DNA of 64,000 nucleotides, taken from assembly GCA_018857735.1 (NCBI GenBank), contig JABMCL010002535.1, forward strand, positions 45,001 to 109,000, written 5' to 3'. This DNA is from Alviniconcha marisindica (taxonomy: Eukaryota; Mollusca; Gastropoda; Provannidae). The translations under genes and the position numbers were made by a program. Positions within the stretch are counted from its first letter, which is position 1. Every line of letters starts with the position of its first letter. Positions 34,647 through 46,304 of this stretch are shown here, piece after piece. The notes under the pieces were generated by a model that did no database searches, was not told the origin of the DNA, and worked only from the letters and a program-made list of their open reading frames with translations.

Positions 34647-34870
34647 TATCCGCCATATTCTCCAGCACTGGCACCGTCGGCCTTCCATCTGTTCCCAAAC
34701 CTGGAGAAGCACCTAGCTGAAGCACAATTTGCCACTGATGACGTCGTTATAGCTGCTGCAGAGGCACACTTAAACACGCAAGGCAAGGCCTTTCAGGCAG
34801 GCACCACAGCACTGCAGTGACCCTGGGACTAGTGTGGAGTTGAGGGGTGATTTGTTGAAAAATAATAGGT
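34647..34870 (+). pseudogene. Mariner transposase C-terminal fragment
   Basis: The plus frame reads YPPYSPALAPSAFHLFPNLE, then KHLAEAQFATDDVVIAAAEA and HLNTQGKAFQAGTTALQ, stopping at TGA 34818. One frame later SVELRGDLL follows. This matches the tail of mariner-type transposases (Y-S-P-D-L-A-P-S-D-F-H-L-F, then W-x-x-C-V-x-L-x-G-D). Both aspartates of the SPD and APSD motifs are Ala here, and the second is the last residue of the DD34D triad. The fragment is therefore catalytically dead. Confidence 0.8.
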
Positions 34871-34874
34871 GAAA

Positions 34875-35585
34875 CATTTCCTGCGACACGCCCTTCATAC
34901 GGTTAGTTATAGTTTGTTCTTGGACTTTAACGTCCTGTTAACCGCATAGGGTCACCTCAGGACGAATTACAAATTCACAAATTCTTCTACACAAGTTCAA
35001 AACAGAAGTCACTAAATTACACGTCTATTTAATCCACTGTTACAACATTAAAACCCAACCATCCATCTATCCATCAATGCACAATAATTCATGCTTTGGC
35101 ACCTATTAATTATATATTTAAATCGCTTGCGCGGGCCCACACGCTAAGAAGTAGGGAAATGACTTGAAAAAATGAACGTGAATGGACCAGGAGGGTAGAA
35201 ATTAGGACAAGGAAGAATTCCTGGCAGTAGGTGAAGCATGCGTCGTATATTCTGACCTCATCCAGGCTTTAAAGACAGAACATTCGTCAGCTCTGGGTTA
35301 TCAACAGAGAGGAAGTTAATTTCGGTGTCCGCAGTACCTTACTGCGAGACCTTTCATATGGGTAACCAGTCCTCGTATCTCTGCTTGCACTTTCACAGAT
35401 CTTCAAGGGTAACCGAACCGAAAAAGCACAAAGGACCCTATCGATAGGAATGGAATCAAATGAATAACTTTTTAAACTAGACACAGCAGTTTTTCACTTG
35501 ATTTCTCGTCCTGAAGGAAATGCCTTCGGTGGAACTGAATTACCTTTTGCGTGACCCTTCATGTGTTGCCTACGGAACATAAATT
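34875..35585. other. Unassigned stretch
   Basis: No recognisable exon or element. A short inverted-looking TTAAT/ATTAA-rich part is near 35100. Confidence 0.5.
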
Positions 35586-35589
35586 AATA

Positions 35590-36045
35590 GGTACCGAAAC
35601 ATGAATTACTCCAGCTGAGTTACCGTAGACGATTCAGGTCTGTGGTTGTGTCCCTTATTACTCTTGTGACGTCAGTCGAGAGCTATTATGCCTTTTTGTC
35701 TATTGATTGTACACAGGCGCTCTAAGCTTCGTTAAGTTTCAGAGACTCACATAGAAATGTGTTTATTTGATGTTGAGCCAGGTCCGAGAACAAAGAACTA
35801 CGTCTGATCTTGAATAAAAGTGGCATTCGTTTTCTGCTTATACACCTGTGTCACAGTCACCAAATGTGCCGAAAATGAAATGGAGGTTGTATTTCGTCCC
35901 TGGGGAGTATCCTTTTGGAAATACCCTGGATTTACTCGCATGCCGGGTGAGAGTTACCGTAGGCGATTCAAGTCTCTGTTGTTGTGTCCCTTGTGATTTG
36001 TATTACGTTTTTGTCGATCGCTCTTATGTCTCTTTGTTGACAAAG
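35590..36045 (+). repeat. Dispersed repeat R, copies 2 and 3
   Basis: GAGTTACCGTAGACGATTCA followed by GGTCTGTGGTTGTGTCCCTT at about 35623 recurs at about 35949, and both match 19110-19150. The intervening part (TTGAATAAAAGTGGC, then TTATACACCTGTGTCACAG at 35811-35855) matches 18703-18755. It appears as a tandem one-and-a-half unit. Confidence 0.65.
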
Positions 36046-36639
36046 TACATAAAGATGAATTTTGACGGACTTTGTTCGAATTCTGTTCAGCGATTGCCAT
36101 TACAGTACAGTATTTTCATTTGTATTGCGACTGTGTCACAAGAGAGTTTGGTAATCAGTTTGGATGATCGCAGTGCAGGGAAGGCTCTTGTATTGAGCAT
36201 TTTTGCCAGTTTTAGATTGTCGATGGTCCTACGGGCGATATGTCCTACGTAGCAATGGTTTTACGAGCGACAGTCTAGCGTGGTGACAGTTCAATAGTTT
36301 TGAGCATCAGTAGTGACAGAAGCGATGAACCAATCTGGACGCGTAGACAAGACATTTCGACATCAGTTTTGATACTCCGGACAACTTTTTTACGGATAAT
36401 CGTAGACTGGAACAACTGACCTGAAAAGGAAAGCACAGCCTGCGAAGACAGGTGAGAGATTAAGATCTTCTCCCCTATCTAGTCTGACACTGTAACAAGT
36501 AACAATTAAAAACAAATTCTCTCTTTATATATATATTTTTTTTTATAGTAATCTTACCGTTTTTCTATTGGCGTTTGTACCAATTGGGCATTGCCAACGT
36601 AATCTACCCAAATAAAGAACATTGGAACTGTTTCAAACA

Positions 36640-37660
36640 CTATGACCATTACGACTGCTGAATGCCAACTTCAGATCAGATGTAGGGAAAGTGGCTGAAA
36701 TAGCCATCACGTTGGATTGTACGAAACCTGACATTCTTGTGGGCACGGAGACCTCGAATGACCCCGCAGCTGAAGATCAAGCAATACTCCAAAATGATCT
36801 AAACAACTTCGCTGTATGGGAAAGCAGATAGAACATGAGCTTCCAACCTGACAAATGTGACGTCCTAAGCGTCACTAAAAGCAGGAGGAAACACTACTAC
36901 CAGTACACTTTGCATGGCCTCACGCTCAGGTCAGGTACTCGCTACTTGGGTGTCACGCTGACCTCAGACGCCACAGAGTTCAGGAGCTGTGTGAAAGTCG
37001 AGGTGGCTTTCCATCCTAACGAGCCTTATTGTTTCCGTGCACGTAAAGTAATATTGAACCGTGCATCGGCATTGGTCACAATTTGTCCCTAATATGTAAA
37101 CCGACATCCGAGGACATGAAACTCTACTTCATCATCAGACACCACCTGGGATACTGTTTACCAGCAAAGCAAGCAGGACCCTGGGCCAGAACATCGGCTT
37201 CTCTTCAGAGAAAAGCAGGGCCTATAAAGCATTCGTCAGATAAGTACTGGAATATGCAAGCTCCGATAGGACCCAAACAACATCAAGCTGAACAACCGCC
37301 TAGAGTCTGTAAAGCGAAAGGCAGCACGCTGGACACAGCAGATGTACCACGTACAGGACATCCAGTGTTAATAATTAACATGCTGACAACACTGGTCACC
37401 TCTCCAACACTGGCGCACGAAAGCAAGATTGGTGAACTTCTGAATTCCACCATGGCTCCATACCAGTCTACTATCCCAGTGTCAGAAGAGCCCGTCGTTC
37501 CCATTCCCCTCATACCCAGTGCCCTCCTGCCGTACTGACTACATGAAATTATTTTTCCCTCCCCAAGACTATCAAGGATTGCAACGACCTCACTGAGGAT
37601 GTGGCTGCTGCACCCACCATTGTAATTTTCCGTTCATGTCTTCCAAAATCAGCATCCCAT
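36640..37660 (+). pseudogene. Jockey/CR1-like LINE remnant with internal deletion and SINE-tail insertion
   Basis: The start encodes NANFRSDVGKVAEIAITLD and KPDILVGTETS, the N terminus of an APE endonuclease. It passes straight into LNNFAVWESR, MSFQPDKCDVLSVTKSRRKH and LRSGTRYLGVTLTSDAT of the RT thumb (to about 36975). More than 1.5 kb of ORF is therefore missing. A repeat unit with AAAGTCGAGGTGGC, GCACGTAAAGTAATATTGAA and GTCCCTAATATGTAAACC interrupts it at about 36980-37125. SRAYKAFVR and VLEYASS (37215-37260), TYRTSSVNN and finally FFPSPKTIKDCNDLTE (about 37550-37597) follow, the RT C terminus. Many stops are present. Confidence 0.65.
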
Positions 37661-37837
37661 GTGAGTATGCTCTGTCCCTGCGTAAGGTGGAGGTTTATTG
37701 ACCGGTACGTTCACTGCAGCTGTGTTAGGCCTACTGCCTACTATTTTATTTTGGACAGAATTCTTTCAGTATCCAGATGCTTTTAAAAACTGGGTTGGGG
37801 TGGTCTATATTGAAAGCGGATTCACAACAAAATCACC

Positions 37838-37890
37838 CTTTACAATTTGTCCCTAATGTGTCAGCCTGACATCCGAGGACATAAAGCTTC
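37838..37890 (-). repeat. SINE-tail unit (type Y)
   Basis: Plus-strand AATTTGTCCCTAATGTGTCA and CCTGACATCCGAGGACATAA match 37079-37125 and, in reverse, the TTAATGTCCTCAGATGTTGG units at 61290-62240. It is part of the same tail family. Confidence 0.6.
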
Positions 37891-38464
37891 ACATCATCAT
37901 CCAAATCACCCAGCCAATGTGCTATCATTACTGTTTCTACAGACATGCGGCCTAACCATAACCCAATCAGCAGTGTGCCTTTAATTATTTTGTAATTTTT
38001 AATCTGTAAATCCTCACCAAAGTCTCCTATTGGTGCATGTTGCCAACTGTGTCTGATAGTGTTTGCGCCTTTATATGGCAGACTGTAAATATAAGGTTGG
38101 AGTGAGACAGTGGTGTTGATGACGTTTGATTTCCACTCACAAGATGACATATTATTCTGTCTAAAAAGCCAGGAGTAGTTCAGAATATAGCTTTTCATAT
38201 TAAACCCACTGCTACTTACTAACTTAGTGCAAGGAATGTGGCCTGAGTTTGACCTTTTGGCTTCTCATTTCATTTTTTTCCCCCATTCAAATTATCAAAA
38301 TTTCTTCAAACTTAACGCAATCATAAACTTATACATATATTGCTTTTTAAGAATCAAGAATATTTATTTGTCCTCAGTAAACACAGGAAATTTCAGTTAT
38401 GGCCACAACCAAAATAAACATAAATAAATAATAAATAATGTAGGCCCAGTGCATTAACTATTGA

Positions 38465-38532
<68 letters not shown>

Positions 38533-40075
38533 CTAGTATTACTATACATATATTTATGACATACACACACTCTGCTAAAATGTGCAAGTCAGTTTAGACA
38601 CATTAAAAATACGACACCCATACATCTTATTCTTTCACTTACACACTCATATAATACCCCCCCCCCCCCACCACCACCACACACAAACCAGCATTTATGC
38701 ATTCTGCTTATTTTAAACATTAATGTACAAATAAATACAGCCACAGATTAAGAGTACAACAATTAAACCAACACACACTCACATTCACACACAGGCTGCA
38801 TTATGCTTTTTTTTAAAAAGCTACTGCAATTCACAAAATGCAGTGACTGGTGTAGTTTTGTGGTTTTACATATTATTAATGATATTTACTTTTCAGTTTC
38901 AGTCATATGTGTGCTGTGTTCTCAGAGGAAAATAACACTAATTGACAAGTAACTGTGAATAATCCACATAGCTGTCAACCCCTTTTGGGAGTAAATCTTA
39001 GTCCAGAGTTTGTGAACCTGTATTTCCCTTATGCAGGCCAGGGTCTTTGTTTTTTTCGCTGGTGGCAGCGACAGGCACATGTGGCAATGGGAGGAAGAAT
39101 CAATGTTATGCTAAATATGTATGCACGATTTCAAATCTTACCTCTGAGGGGATTTCTTAGCCTTTGCACTAGGTCAGTCAGTGTGCATTTGGCGATGGTG
39201 TATGTCGGCTGCTCATTTGAGTCTTGACAGTTTTTCAGTCTTTCTGCTTAGTTTAAAACAACAACAAAATCTCATGAAAATTATGTTTTCCTGTATCCAT
39301 TTCCAATATGGCCATATCCCCCCAAAATAATGATTTAAAAAATCTTATACCAGTAAACTGTATGGGTTGACAGGTATGAATCCATTAAATGTCTACTTGG
39401 TTTGTATTACAATTTTTGAAAAGTAGGCCACTCTCTCTCTCTCTCTCTCTCGTGCTTATTTCTTTCTTTATTTTTATAAGCAAATAAAGAGACTGACTTG
39501 AACTGATTCTGCTTCCTCTTTTAAAACTGTCCTCATAAAACACCTGCTCAAAAACTACTTTTAAACCTGCTCAAAAACTACTTTTAAACCTCTTGCCTCA
39601 ATCTCTTCCATCTTATCTTGATCACTTAATTGTGTGTGTGTGTGTGTTTTGTAAATCACTCTACACAACTTTTTTTTTTTAATTATTAATATTACAAACT
39701 GAATTAAGCTTTTATCATAAGTAGTCCATATAATCAAAGTGTTTATACACATATTTACAAGTCTCTGGCTCAGTGTTATGAGGAGAAATGAAATCTTCTT
39801 CCACTCACTTTATTCGGATGCTTAATTGGATCAGTCATAATGTAAATTGTATTGCAGACTATTTCAGTGTCTGGGTACTTATCTTTCTAGTAAACAGTTC
39901 AAGTCCCTGGCTTGAAACTTACAAAATGAAATGCAGAAGCAGAAAAATATTGCCATACATTACACAATTTCAAAATAAATGGGACAAGTACTAAAGGTTT
40001 ATCTAGCAGTGTTCTCCAACATGCTTAAGATTGTACATATTCATCCTTCAGGAGAATTTATATAAAAATTATATA
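37891..40075. other. Unassigned AT-rich stretch with microsatellites
   Basis: It contains (CA)n at 38468-38530, a C run at 38658-38669, (CT)n at 39431-39451 and a 23-base tandem duplication (CCTGCTCAAAAACTACTTTT) at 39542-39588. The last lies in a short LINE-tail-like context (SFKTVLIKHLL). No host exon could be supported on either strand. Confidence 0.5.
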
Positions 40076-40079
40076 TACA

Positions 40080-40345
40080 AACTGTATCCTGTCATCCTTT
40101 AAAGCCAAACTGAAAACCTTCCTCTTCTAACACTATTTCCACCCCAACTAATATCAATACCTAGTTTCTGCTACAGTCATTGTGTGTGTATGTGTTTTCA
40201 TATAATGCCTTATGTAAATTGTTTTGGTAGGCCTGTCCTCTACATATATATAGAATATTGAATTTAAGTTAATATGTATGATATGAGCGCTCGGGGTGTT
40301 GATGAGTGCATGATAAATGTACATCATTATTATTATTAAACTGAT
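40080..40345 (+). mobile_element. LINE 3' end (same family as the nested LINE)
   Basis: TTTAAAGCCAAACTGAAAAC followed by CTTCCTCTTCT, TTGTTTTGGTAGGCCTG, GAGCGCTCGGGGTGTTGATG and GCATGATAAATGTACATCAT with (TAT)n match 54745-55040. It is a 5'-truncated copy of about 260 bases. Confidence 0.8.
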
Positions 40346-40774
40346 AGGCAATGCCATTTGTTAAAATGCAAGTTAGGTTGGCTGTTGATGAATTAACTTT
40401 ATGAATTAATTTGTTGATGCTGGTAGTCATGTGTGATTATTTATGTCTACTTAATATAAACTGAACATTTCCCACTCTTCTTTGAGTAGTTGTCTTTGAA
40501 GGAATCACTAGTCTAGTGGCTTAGGATCACATTCAAAAGACTCATAACTTGATATCTAGTGCCAGTTACCTGCATGGACCTGCCTTAGCTGACATTATGA
40601 GGGTGTGTGTGTGTAGCTAATTTTACAAATAAATGTATGATTTTACATGTAGTCTTAGTTATTAAATTATACTTGGGATGTGAATTGATTTGATCAAATT
40701 GTATCATTAGTTACAGAGGGGCAACAGGACCTTGTTGCATTTATGTGTAATACTTGGTTGCTGCTACATTTATT

Positions 40775-40885
40775 CCGAGTTGTGCCTGTTTACGTGTGTT
40801 TAGTGTGAGTACAGCGTCTGTTTACCTGTGTGTTCAGCGTGAATATACCTGTTGACCTGTGTGTTTATTGTTAACTCCCTTGACT
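40775..40885 (+). repeat. Roughly 29-base tandem repeats
   Basis: CTGTTTACGTGTGTTTAGTG, CTGTTTACCTGTGTGTTCAG and CTGTTGACCTGTGTGTTTAT follow each other at about 29-base spacing, three units. Confidence 0.75.
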
Positions 40886-40946
40886 TTTGCCCGGCATTGC
40901 TTAAGTCCCTTGGCTGCTTTTACTTCTGGTGCGTACTTTCTTCACA

Positions 40947-41107
40947 ATGGAAGGCGGGGACAGTGAATTTGCGAATTTTACACTGCCAACTTTAAAGGCA
41001 TTTTTGGAGGCCCGTAGTCATAATGTGTCTGGAAATAAGCAATAACTTGTTGCTCGTGCTATAGGATGCCCCAAAACGCATTTTTTCTACGAACTCACGA
41101 TCTTCTG
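40947..41107 (+). pseudogene. SAP-like ORF fragment
   Basis: From ATG at 40947 the frame reads EFANFTLPTLKAFLEARSHN and VSGNK, then Q, a TAA stop at 41043, and LVARAIGCPKTHFF. L-K-x-F-L-x-x-x-x-x-x-x-x-G-x-K-x-x-L-V is the pattern of a SAP (helix-extension-helix DNA-binding) motif. In my experience it often begins proteins of invertebrate mobile elements. The remainder is not readable, so the parent protein is unknown. Confidence 0.45.
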
Positions 41108-41109
41108 GT

Positions 41110-44100
41110 CAGCCAAAAAACGATGCAAAGACACTTTTTTCCCACCCTCCATCCCCTTTCCATGGTACTTTTTGCAACTGCAACAGTATTGGCATTTGTA
41201 CTGCTTCGCAATTCTAGGTTCAACTTCCATTGTTATACACAGCGTGAAGCAACGCCTACTCAGAAATCGGCCCGGAAGTGCGCTGCGACCTCTCGCGACG
41301 TCTTGCGCAAAAGATTACAAAGCGCATTCACTCAAGCAAACCAACTTCGCTGAATCACCCAATACTTTTGTCGATTCTTATTCTCTTTTCTTTTTTAAAG
41401 TTTATTTTTATTTCATTTTCATCAGTATTTTTATTTATGTTTACTTCTGCGTTTTCTTTCTTTATGTATTTTACACTGTTTACTTACATTTCTCCTTTTC
41501 TCTTTCTTTTTCTTTCTTTTTTGTACTTCTTTTTCAAGCCCATCTGATGAAATTACTCCTTGTGGGAAAATAACGTGTGATAGATTACAATGTACAAGTT
41601 CTGCCTTTTGTGCCCCTGAACAGATGTCCATTCACACTTTTAAATTGAAAATTTTCATTGAGTAAAATGACGCGATGAGAGATGTCCCAGTTGGCAAGGG
41701 ACAGTACTCGTACAAAACTCTCGGCTCTGCCACACCAGTAAGAAATGTTGATGGCTTAGGGTGTGCTGGTTGGGGTTTGCTGGATTGGCCTAGTCAGAGA
41801 CGTGAAATGCCGGTGGGCCACTCAAAACTCACTGCTTGTTTCTATGAGGTTTTCGTCTATTTCTGCCGTGCAACCCCTAACATTGTCATAATCTTCAATA
41901 TGATGAAGGAGGTCACTCTACAGAATAAGAATGGATGAGGAAACTTCTGAGACAGAGTGAAGCACACAAACGCATAGATACCATCTTAAACTGAAATGAA
42001 CCACTGAGTTTTGCCAAATTAGTGTGGGGTGATTTTCATTGCAACACCAACTAATATGTATTATGTAATATCACTCATAGAACAGTTGTCAACATGCAGG
42101 ATAAATGACATGTGGAACAATTGGTCATAGGACTGTAAACACATTGGTTTACTGGCCACAGCACTACTGCCACATAAGACTAGTGACACAGTTTAGTTTC
42201 ATTTGCATTTCATTTATTACAGATCAGTCCAGACACAGGTTTGTTATTCATAGGACCAACACCAGTTGCAGATTGCTGCATTCTTTGTGGCCCAGGTAGG
42301 TTACAACTTCATATTCATGATGAGCCATGGACCCAGGTGAATGAGATACCATGAAGGAGATGGCTGATGAGCAGGACAAATGGTTTGGGCAGAAGAAATG
42401 AACTGGGGCACACAATTCCAACAATATACCTAAGGAAAGAAGTTGGGGATGGGCTGTGAGCTTGACATGCAATAAGATGATTTTGAATTTGACATGAAGG
42501 CTTTTTGCAAAAACACTTATGATATCTGATGCACATAATAACAGTCAGGAAAATGGCACACATACATGTTTTCTTCACTGACTGAGGTACAAAGCAAATT
42601 TCAACATTGCTTTGAGTTTTGCAATATGCCCACTTCTCTGAAGTCATGTGCATTTCCATGGAGCATTTCACATTTTTGATTTACTGAGAGTACCACCCAC
42701 AATAAATTAATCTGCAAAATGCAAACATCTACTGATTTTTATGTTATTAACATAAACATTGATGAAAAGAGAGGTGATGAAAGCAGTAGCTGATGTTATG
42801 ATAGGTTATATTGCTCAGCTTCCAACAGCAGTTAAGTAGCTTGGATCTGAATGGCACCCACAGGATACACAAAATGTGATCAAAGAGTTCATATTTAGTG
42901 ACAGATTGTGACTATTCATCTCATAAATGTATTTCCCAATATCAGTGTGTTACACCTCAGCATCAATTCTTTTCCAATGAACTGTTTTATTTACTTTACT
43001 TCCTAGTATATAATCTTACTTGTGCACATCTTAGTGATGGAATCAAGTGGTTGATTGTGCTTAAGTACAGTGAGGACATGGTATCATTGGTTATCCCAGC
43101 TGTGTTCCATATAGTCTTTCTTGTCAGTGGTTTTAATGCCTATACCTTGTGTCATAGTGTGTTGGTTGGGTAAATGTGCAAAACCTTCAAGTGTAAAACC
43201 CAGAATCTGGATGTTTTCATGCTTTTCAATTTTTGTTTGTTTGTATGGTCTATGTCAGTATAAAGTTTGTGTTGCTAGGAGTTTACTGTGCAAGGCTGTG
43301 AGCTTTAAAGTCTTTTACCTGAAGTGTTACAACCAGTTTGTTTCGAATTGTCATGTATTGTAGTCCTGGTTCTAATCTGTTGTGAAAATATATTATTGTA
43401 CTTACTGCATACTGTGCTAACTACTCCAGTTAGGTCAGGTTTTATTTGAGCCTGCTCCAATCAATTTGGTCAGGTTTTATTTGAGCCTGCTCCAATCAAG
43501 TTGGTCAGGTTTTATTTGAGCCTGCTCCAATGAATTCTTTAAAGTGTCAATTTTTATTATTGAACTGTTCAAAATGGCTAAATTTAGGCTTAGTTGGTGA
43601 AATGGTTTTCACTGTCTCTAAATTTAGATCATAGCTTTAGCCACCAACATAATGTGCTCCTCCAAAAGTCTCCTGTGCCACTAGGTAGGCTGAGGCCCTT
43701 AGGTAAGTATGGTGTCTTGAACATTTCTAGTTTGGCTCAAGGTTTTGCGTTTAACTTGTGTTAGAGAATGACACTTTATACACATTTTCTAACCATTAAC
43801 TTTGTCCTGTTGTCATTTGAAAATAACAAAAATACAAAGATGCATCACAGAAATATATGAACAGCCTTGGGTTCCAAAACATGATTATATTCTACATACA
43901 TAAAAGGATTGGTTTACTTTCTTTGGCCACATGTGGGAGCATTGTGCATGTCAGGTGGGAGTGGAAAACTACTGCAACATGAAGGCTAGGATTATCAACA
44001 TATCAGTTATGAAGCAGGATCATCCTAATCAAATGTTTTCGTATTTGAGATACCAAACAAAAACCCACTGTGGGGTAGCCACTGGGTCAGTGCATCAACT

Positions 44101-44560
44101 GTCTCAATAAATAAGCCATCTGTTAAATTTATGTGGTTTCACTGATGTCAAGAAAAATGTGTATGTTATGAAAATGACCACCCGAACACAACTGATACAT
44201 GTACAAGGTAATTCCAATATACCCTTCTGTCTAACCACAAAACTTCAGGGGGCAGGAGTGGTATAATAATCATATCACGCACACAACATGAAATCTGTGT
44301 GTGCATGTGTTATGTGTGCAGGCAAGCATTTGTGCATGTATGCTTGAGTGAGACTCAAAACCCCAAATTTTTAAACATCAGACAATTTAAAATGAATGTC
44401 AGGGTAAAAGGAAGACAAGTTGAGGCACATTCTGCAAAGATAAATAAAATTGCTTGGCAAGCATCGGATAATGATGAACACAAAAGAATTTATGCCTTTA
44501 ACAGGTGTACTTGATTATTATATAACCATTTCTGTTGTAGGGCATTCTGTCCCTTGTTCA
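41110..44560. other. Unassigned stretch
   Basis: It includes a T-rich run at 41385-41530 and the 43.4 kb tandem repeat. No downstream LRP exon (YWTD, EGF, LDL-A motif or transmembrane segment) was found on the minus strand here, although short exons could be missed. Confidence 0.5.
43434..43535 (+). repeat. Three tandem 37-base units
   Basis: GGTCAGGTTTTATTTGAGCC followed by TGCTCCAATCAA is repeated three times almost perfectly. Confidence 0.95.
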
Positions 44561-44579
44561 TTATGTTCAGTGTGACTCT

Positions 44580-44691
44580 AGGCAAATACGAGGATCCACA
44601 CCATCAGGACATGTGCAGGTACGGCCACCATTGGGTGTTGGGAAACATAGGAAAGCACAACCCCCGTTGTTGACAGCACACGAGTTGGAAC
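44580..44691 (-). CDS. LRP-type receptor exon: EGF-like module
   Basis: On the minus strand the exon begins after TTTTTCTCCAG with GT completing a Gly codon. It encodes [20 protein letters not shown], then [16 protein letters not shown], a complete six-cysteine EGF module of the kind that follows each YWTD propeller in LDL-receptor-related proteins. The starting phase fits the single G left by the exon at 58376-58494. The 3' edge is uncertain: possible donors are weak (GTATTT near 44590, GTCACA near 44577) and an in-frame TGA follows shortly. Family assignment as LRP1/LRP2-like is tentative. Confidence 0.8.
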
Positions 44692-44724
44692 CTGGAGAAA
44701 AAGACAAATACAGACCTATGGTTA

Positions 44725-44985
44725 GTATTTTTTTCAGATCTAACACTTTCATGCATCCTTTATGGATCCACAGGTCAAGGGCAAAGTACTTGCAAACTTT
44801 CTAAATTCATCATTTTAACTGATGCTCTTTATGAATAGAATATAGGACTTTCTCTCTCCCTTTTTTTCTTTTTCTTCTTCTTTTTTTCTTTTCTTCTTCC
44901 ACAAGATTTACTCTGTTTAAGGTCTTCCATATCTAAATATAATGCCTCAACAGTTAATTATTTGCTTGTTTTTCTACACACCTAA
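44725..44985 (-). mobile_element. Element X, inverted copy with internal deletion
   Basis: The reverse complement contains AGTACTTTGCCCTTGACCTG, TGGATCCATAAAGGATGCAT and the start of X (GTAAATCTTGTGGAAG-like, ATATTTAGATATGGAAGACC). It matches both ends of the 17.1-17.8 kb copy with the middle missing. Confidence 0.55.
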
Positions 44986-45036
44986 AATTAACACTTTTTT
45001 TTTTTTAAACACCCCTACAATACAATACAATAATAA

Positions 45037-45712
45037 TCAATTCTTAAAAAGGAAATTCAGTTGTTTGCCCGCGTTTGTTTTCTTGGGCTCTCTCAACACT
45101 TCTTCCTTTGTGACCTTCAGTGTTCCACCCTGTTTCCCCACTGGGATTTTGGCAAGCTGGTCTATCAACTCACACCTGGTCTGACTAAAATTGTGACAAT
45201 CAAAACAAGCATAAAAAGCATCTAGTTCATCAGCTAGCAGACCTCTGTCCTGACCCCCCTTCTTCCCCTTATACTCACTCATCAGCTTCATCCCATCCCA
45301 CACCCTCTGCGTGTAACTGCTTTTGAAATTCTCTTCTGTTTTCTGTTTATATTTTTCTTTTCCTTTCCTGATCTTTGCTTTCAGTGGTTTTTTGTTTGTT
45401 TTTGTATACACTTCAGTTAATCACTGTTATGCCTTTCCATGCTTTCTTCTTTCTATTCAACATGTGCATAATGCGCTTTGTTACCCACTGCTTATTGTTT
45501 GCAAACACTTTCATTGTTTCGAGAAGTATGACACAATCTTCACAGAAAGAAATATAGTCACTAACACAAACACTGTCTGTCAGCTCACACACATCAGAAG
45601 GGGACTCAACAAAAACACTCCAGCCTGTGCAGTCAAAACATTCCCTCAGAGCCTTGCTAGAGTCTTTGAACCAATCACTAACAGTTTTTGTGACTGGGGG
45701 CTGTTGCTGCAT
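45037..45712 (-). pseudogene. Non-LTR retrotransposon ORF2 fragment between endonuclease and RT
   Basis: The minus strand reads VTKTVSDWFKDSSKALRECF, DCTGWSVFVESPSDVCELTD and VSDYISFCEDCVI, then VFANNKQWVTKRIMHMLNRK and KKAWKG. A second frame gives RVWDGMKLMSE and LLADELDAFYACFDCHNFSQ. This is the region between endonuclease and RT of Jockey/RTE-like elements common in aquatic animals (N-N-K-P-W-V-T-K, then D-E-L-N-x-F-Y-x-R-F-D). The RT itself is absent. Confidence 0.7.
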
Positions 45713-45997
45713 GAGGTAGTATAGTGCAAAGGTGTACCAGGAAGTGGGCTACCAAAAAATTAACATTAAAAGTCAACTTCCACTTCATGACAATTCATTG
45801 CCAGTAAAATGCCACACCAACCTATCTCAGATATTTTATGCTTGGTGTAACCTTGATATTGCAAAATGTAAAAGGCAAAATCTTCTGCCCAAGGAAAGCT
45901 GGTATGAATTCAGAAAACTTAAAGAATATAATTATTATTAAAGTATTTAAAGTATTACTTATTAAAGTATTTATAAAGCACAAAATCTTGTCTGTAG

Positions 45998-46005
45998 CAC
46001 GCACG

Positions 46006-46047
<42 letters not shown>

Positions 46048-46052
46048 ACACA
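45998..46052. repeat. (CA)n microsatellite
   Basis: GCAC followed by about 45 bases of CA with one CCA slip. Confidence 0.95.
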
Positions 46053-46179
46053 CACAGAGGCACCCACACACATCAGCATACTGACTATATATAATTCAGC
46101 TTACACACAACTTAAAATGGGCACCAGAGACTTGAGATGGATGAAAACAGCAGCATGGAATATGGAAAACACAGCAAGT

Positions 46180-46300
46180 CTATAGGTTTCAGAAAAGAAA
46201 TGTCTTGAGGTTTTACTATGAAGGAGTCCAGAGAGGGTTTTTGTTGGAGAAGAAGGGGAAGGTCATTTCATGTCAGGGATCCAAGACAGAAAAAGCACAG
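46180..46300 (-). pseudogene. LINE C-terminal fragment
   Basis: The minus strand reads AFSVLDP followed by WTPS and NLKTFLF with interruptions, the W-N-x-L-P to L-K-T-x-L-F end of CR1/L2-like ORF2. Very short and decayed. Confidence 0.45.
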
Positions 46301-46304
46301 GAAC

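Noticed and set aside
41110..44560. Further LRP exons downstream of the EGF exon
   Set aside because: I searched by eye on the minus strand for YWTD, EGF, LDL-A and transmembrane signatures and found none that were splice-bounded. Short exons could still be missed.
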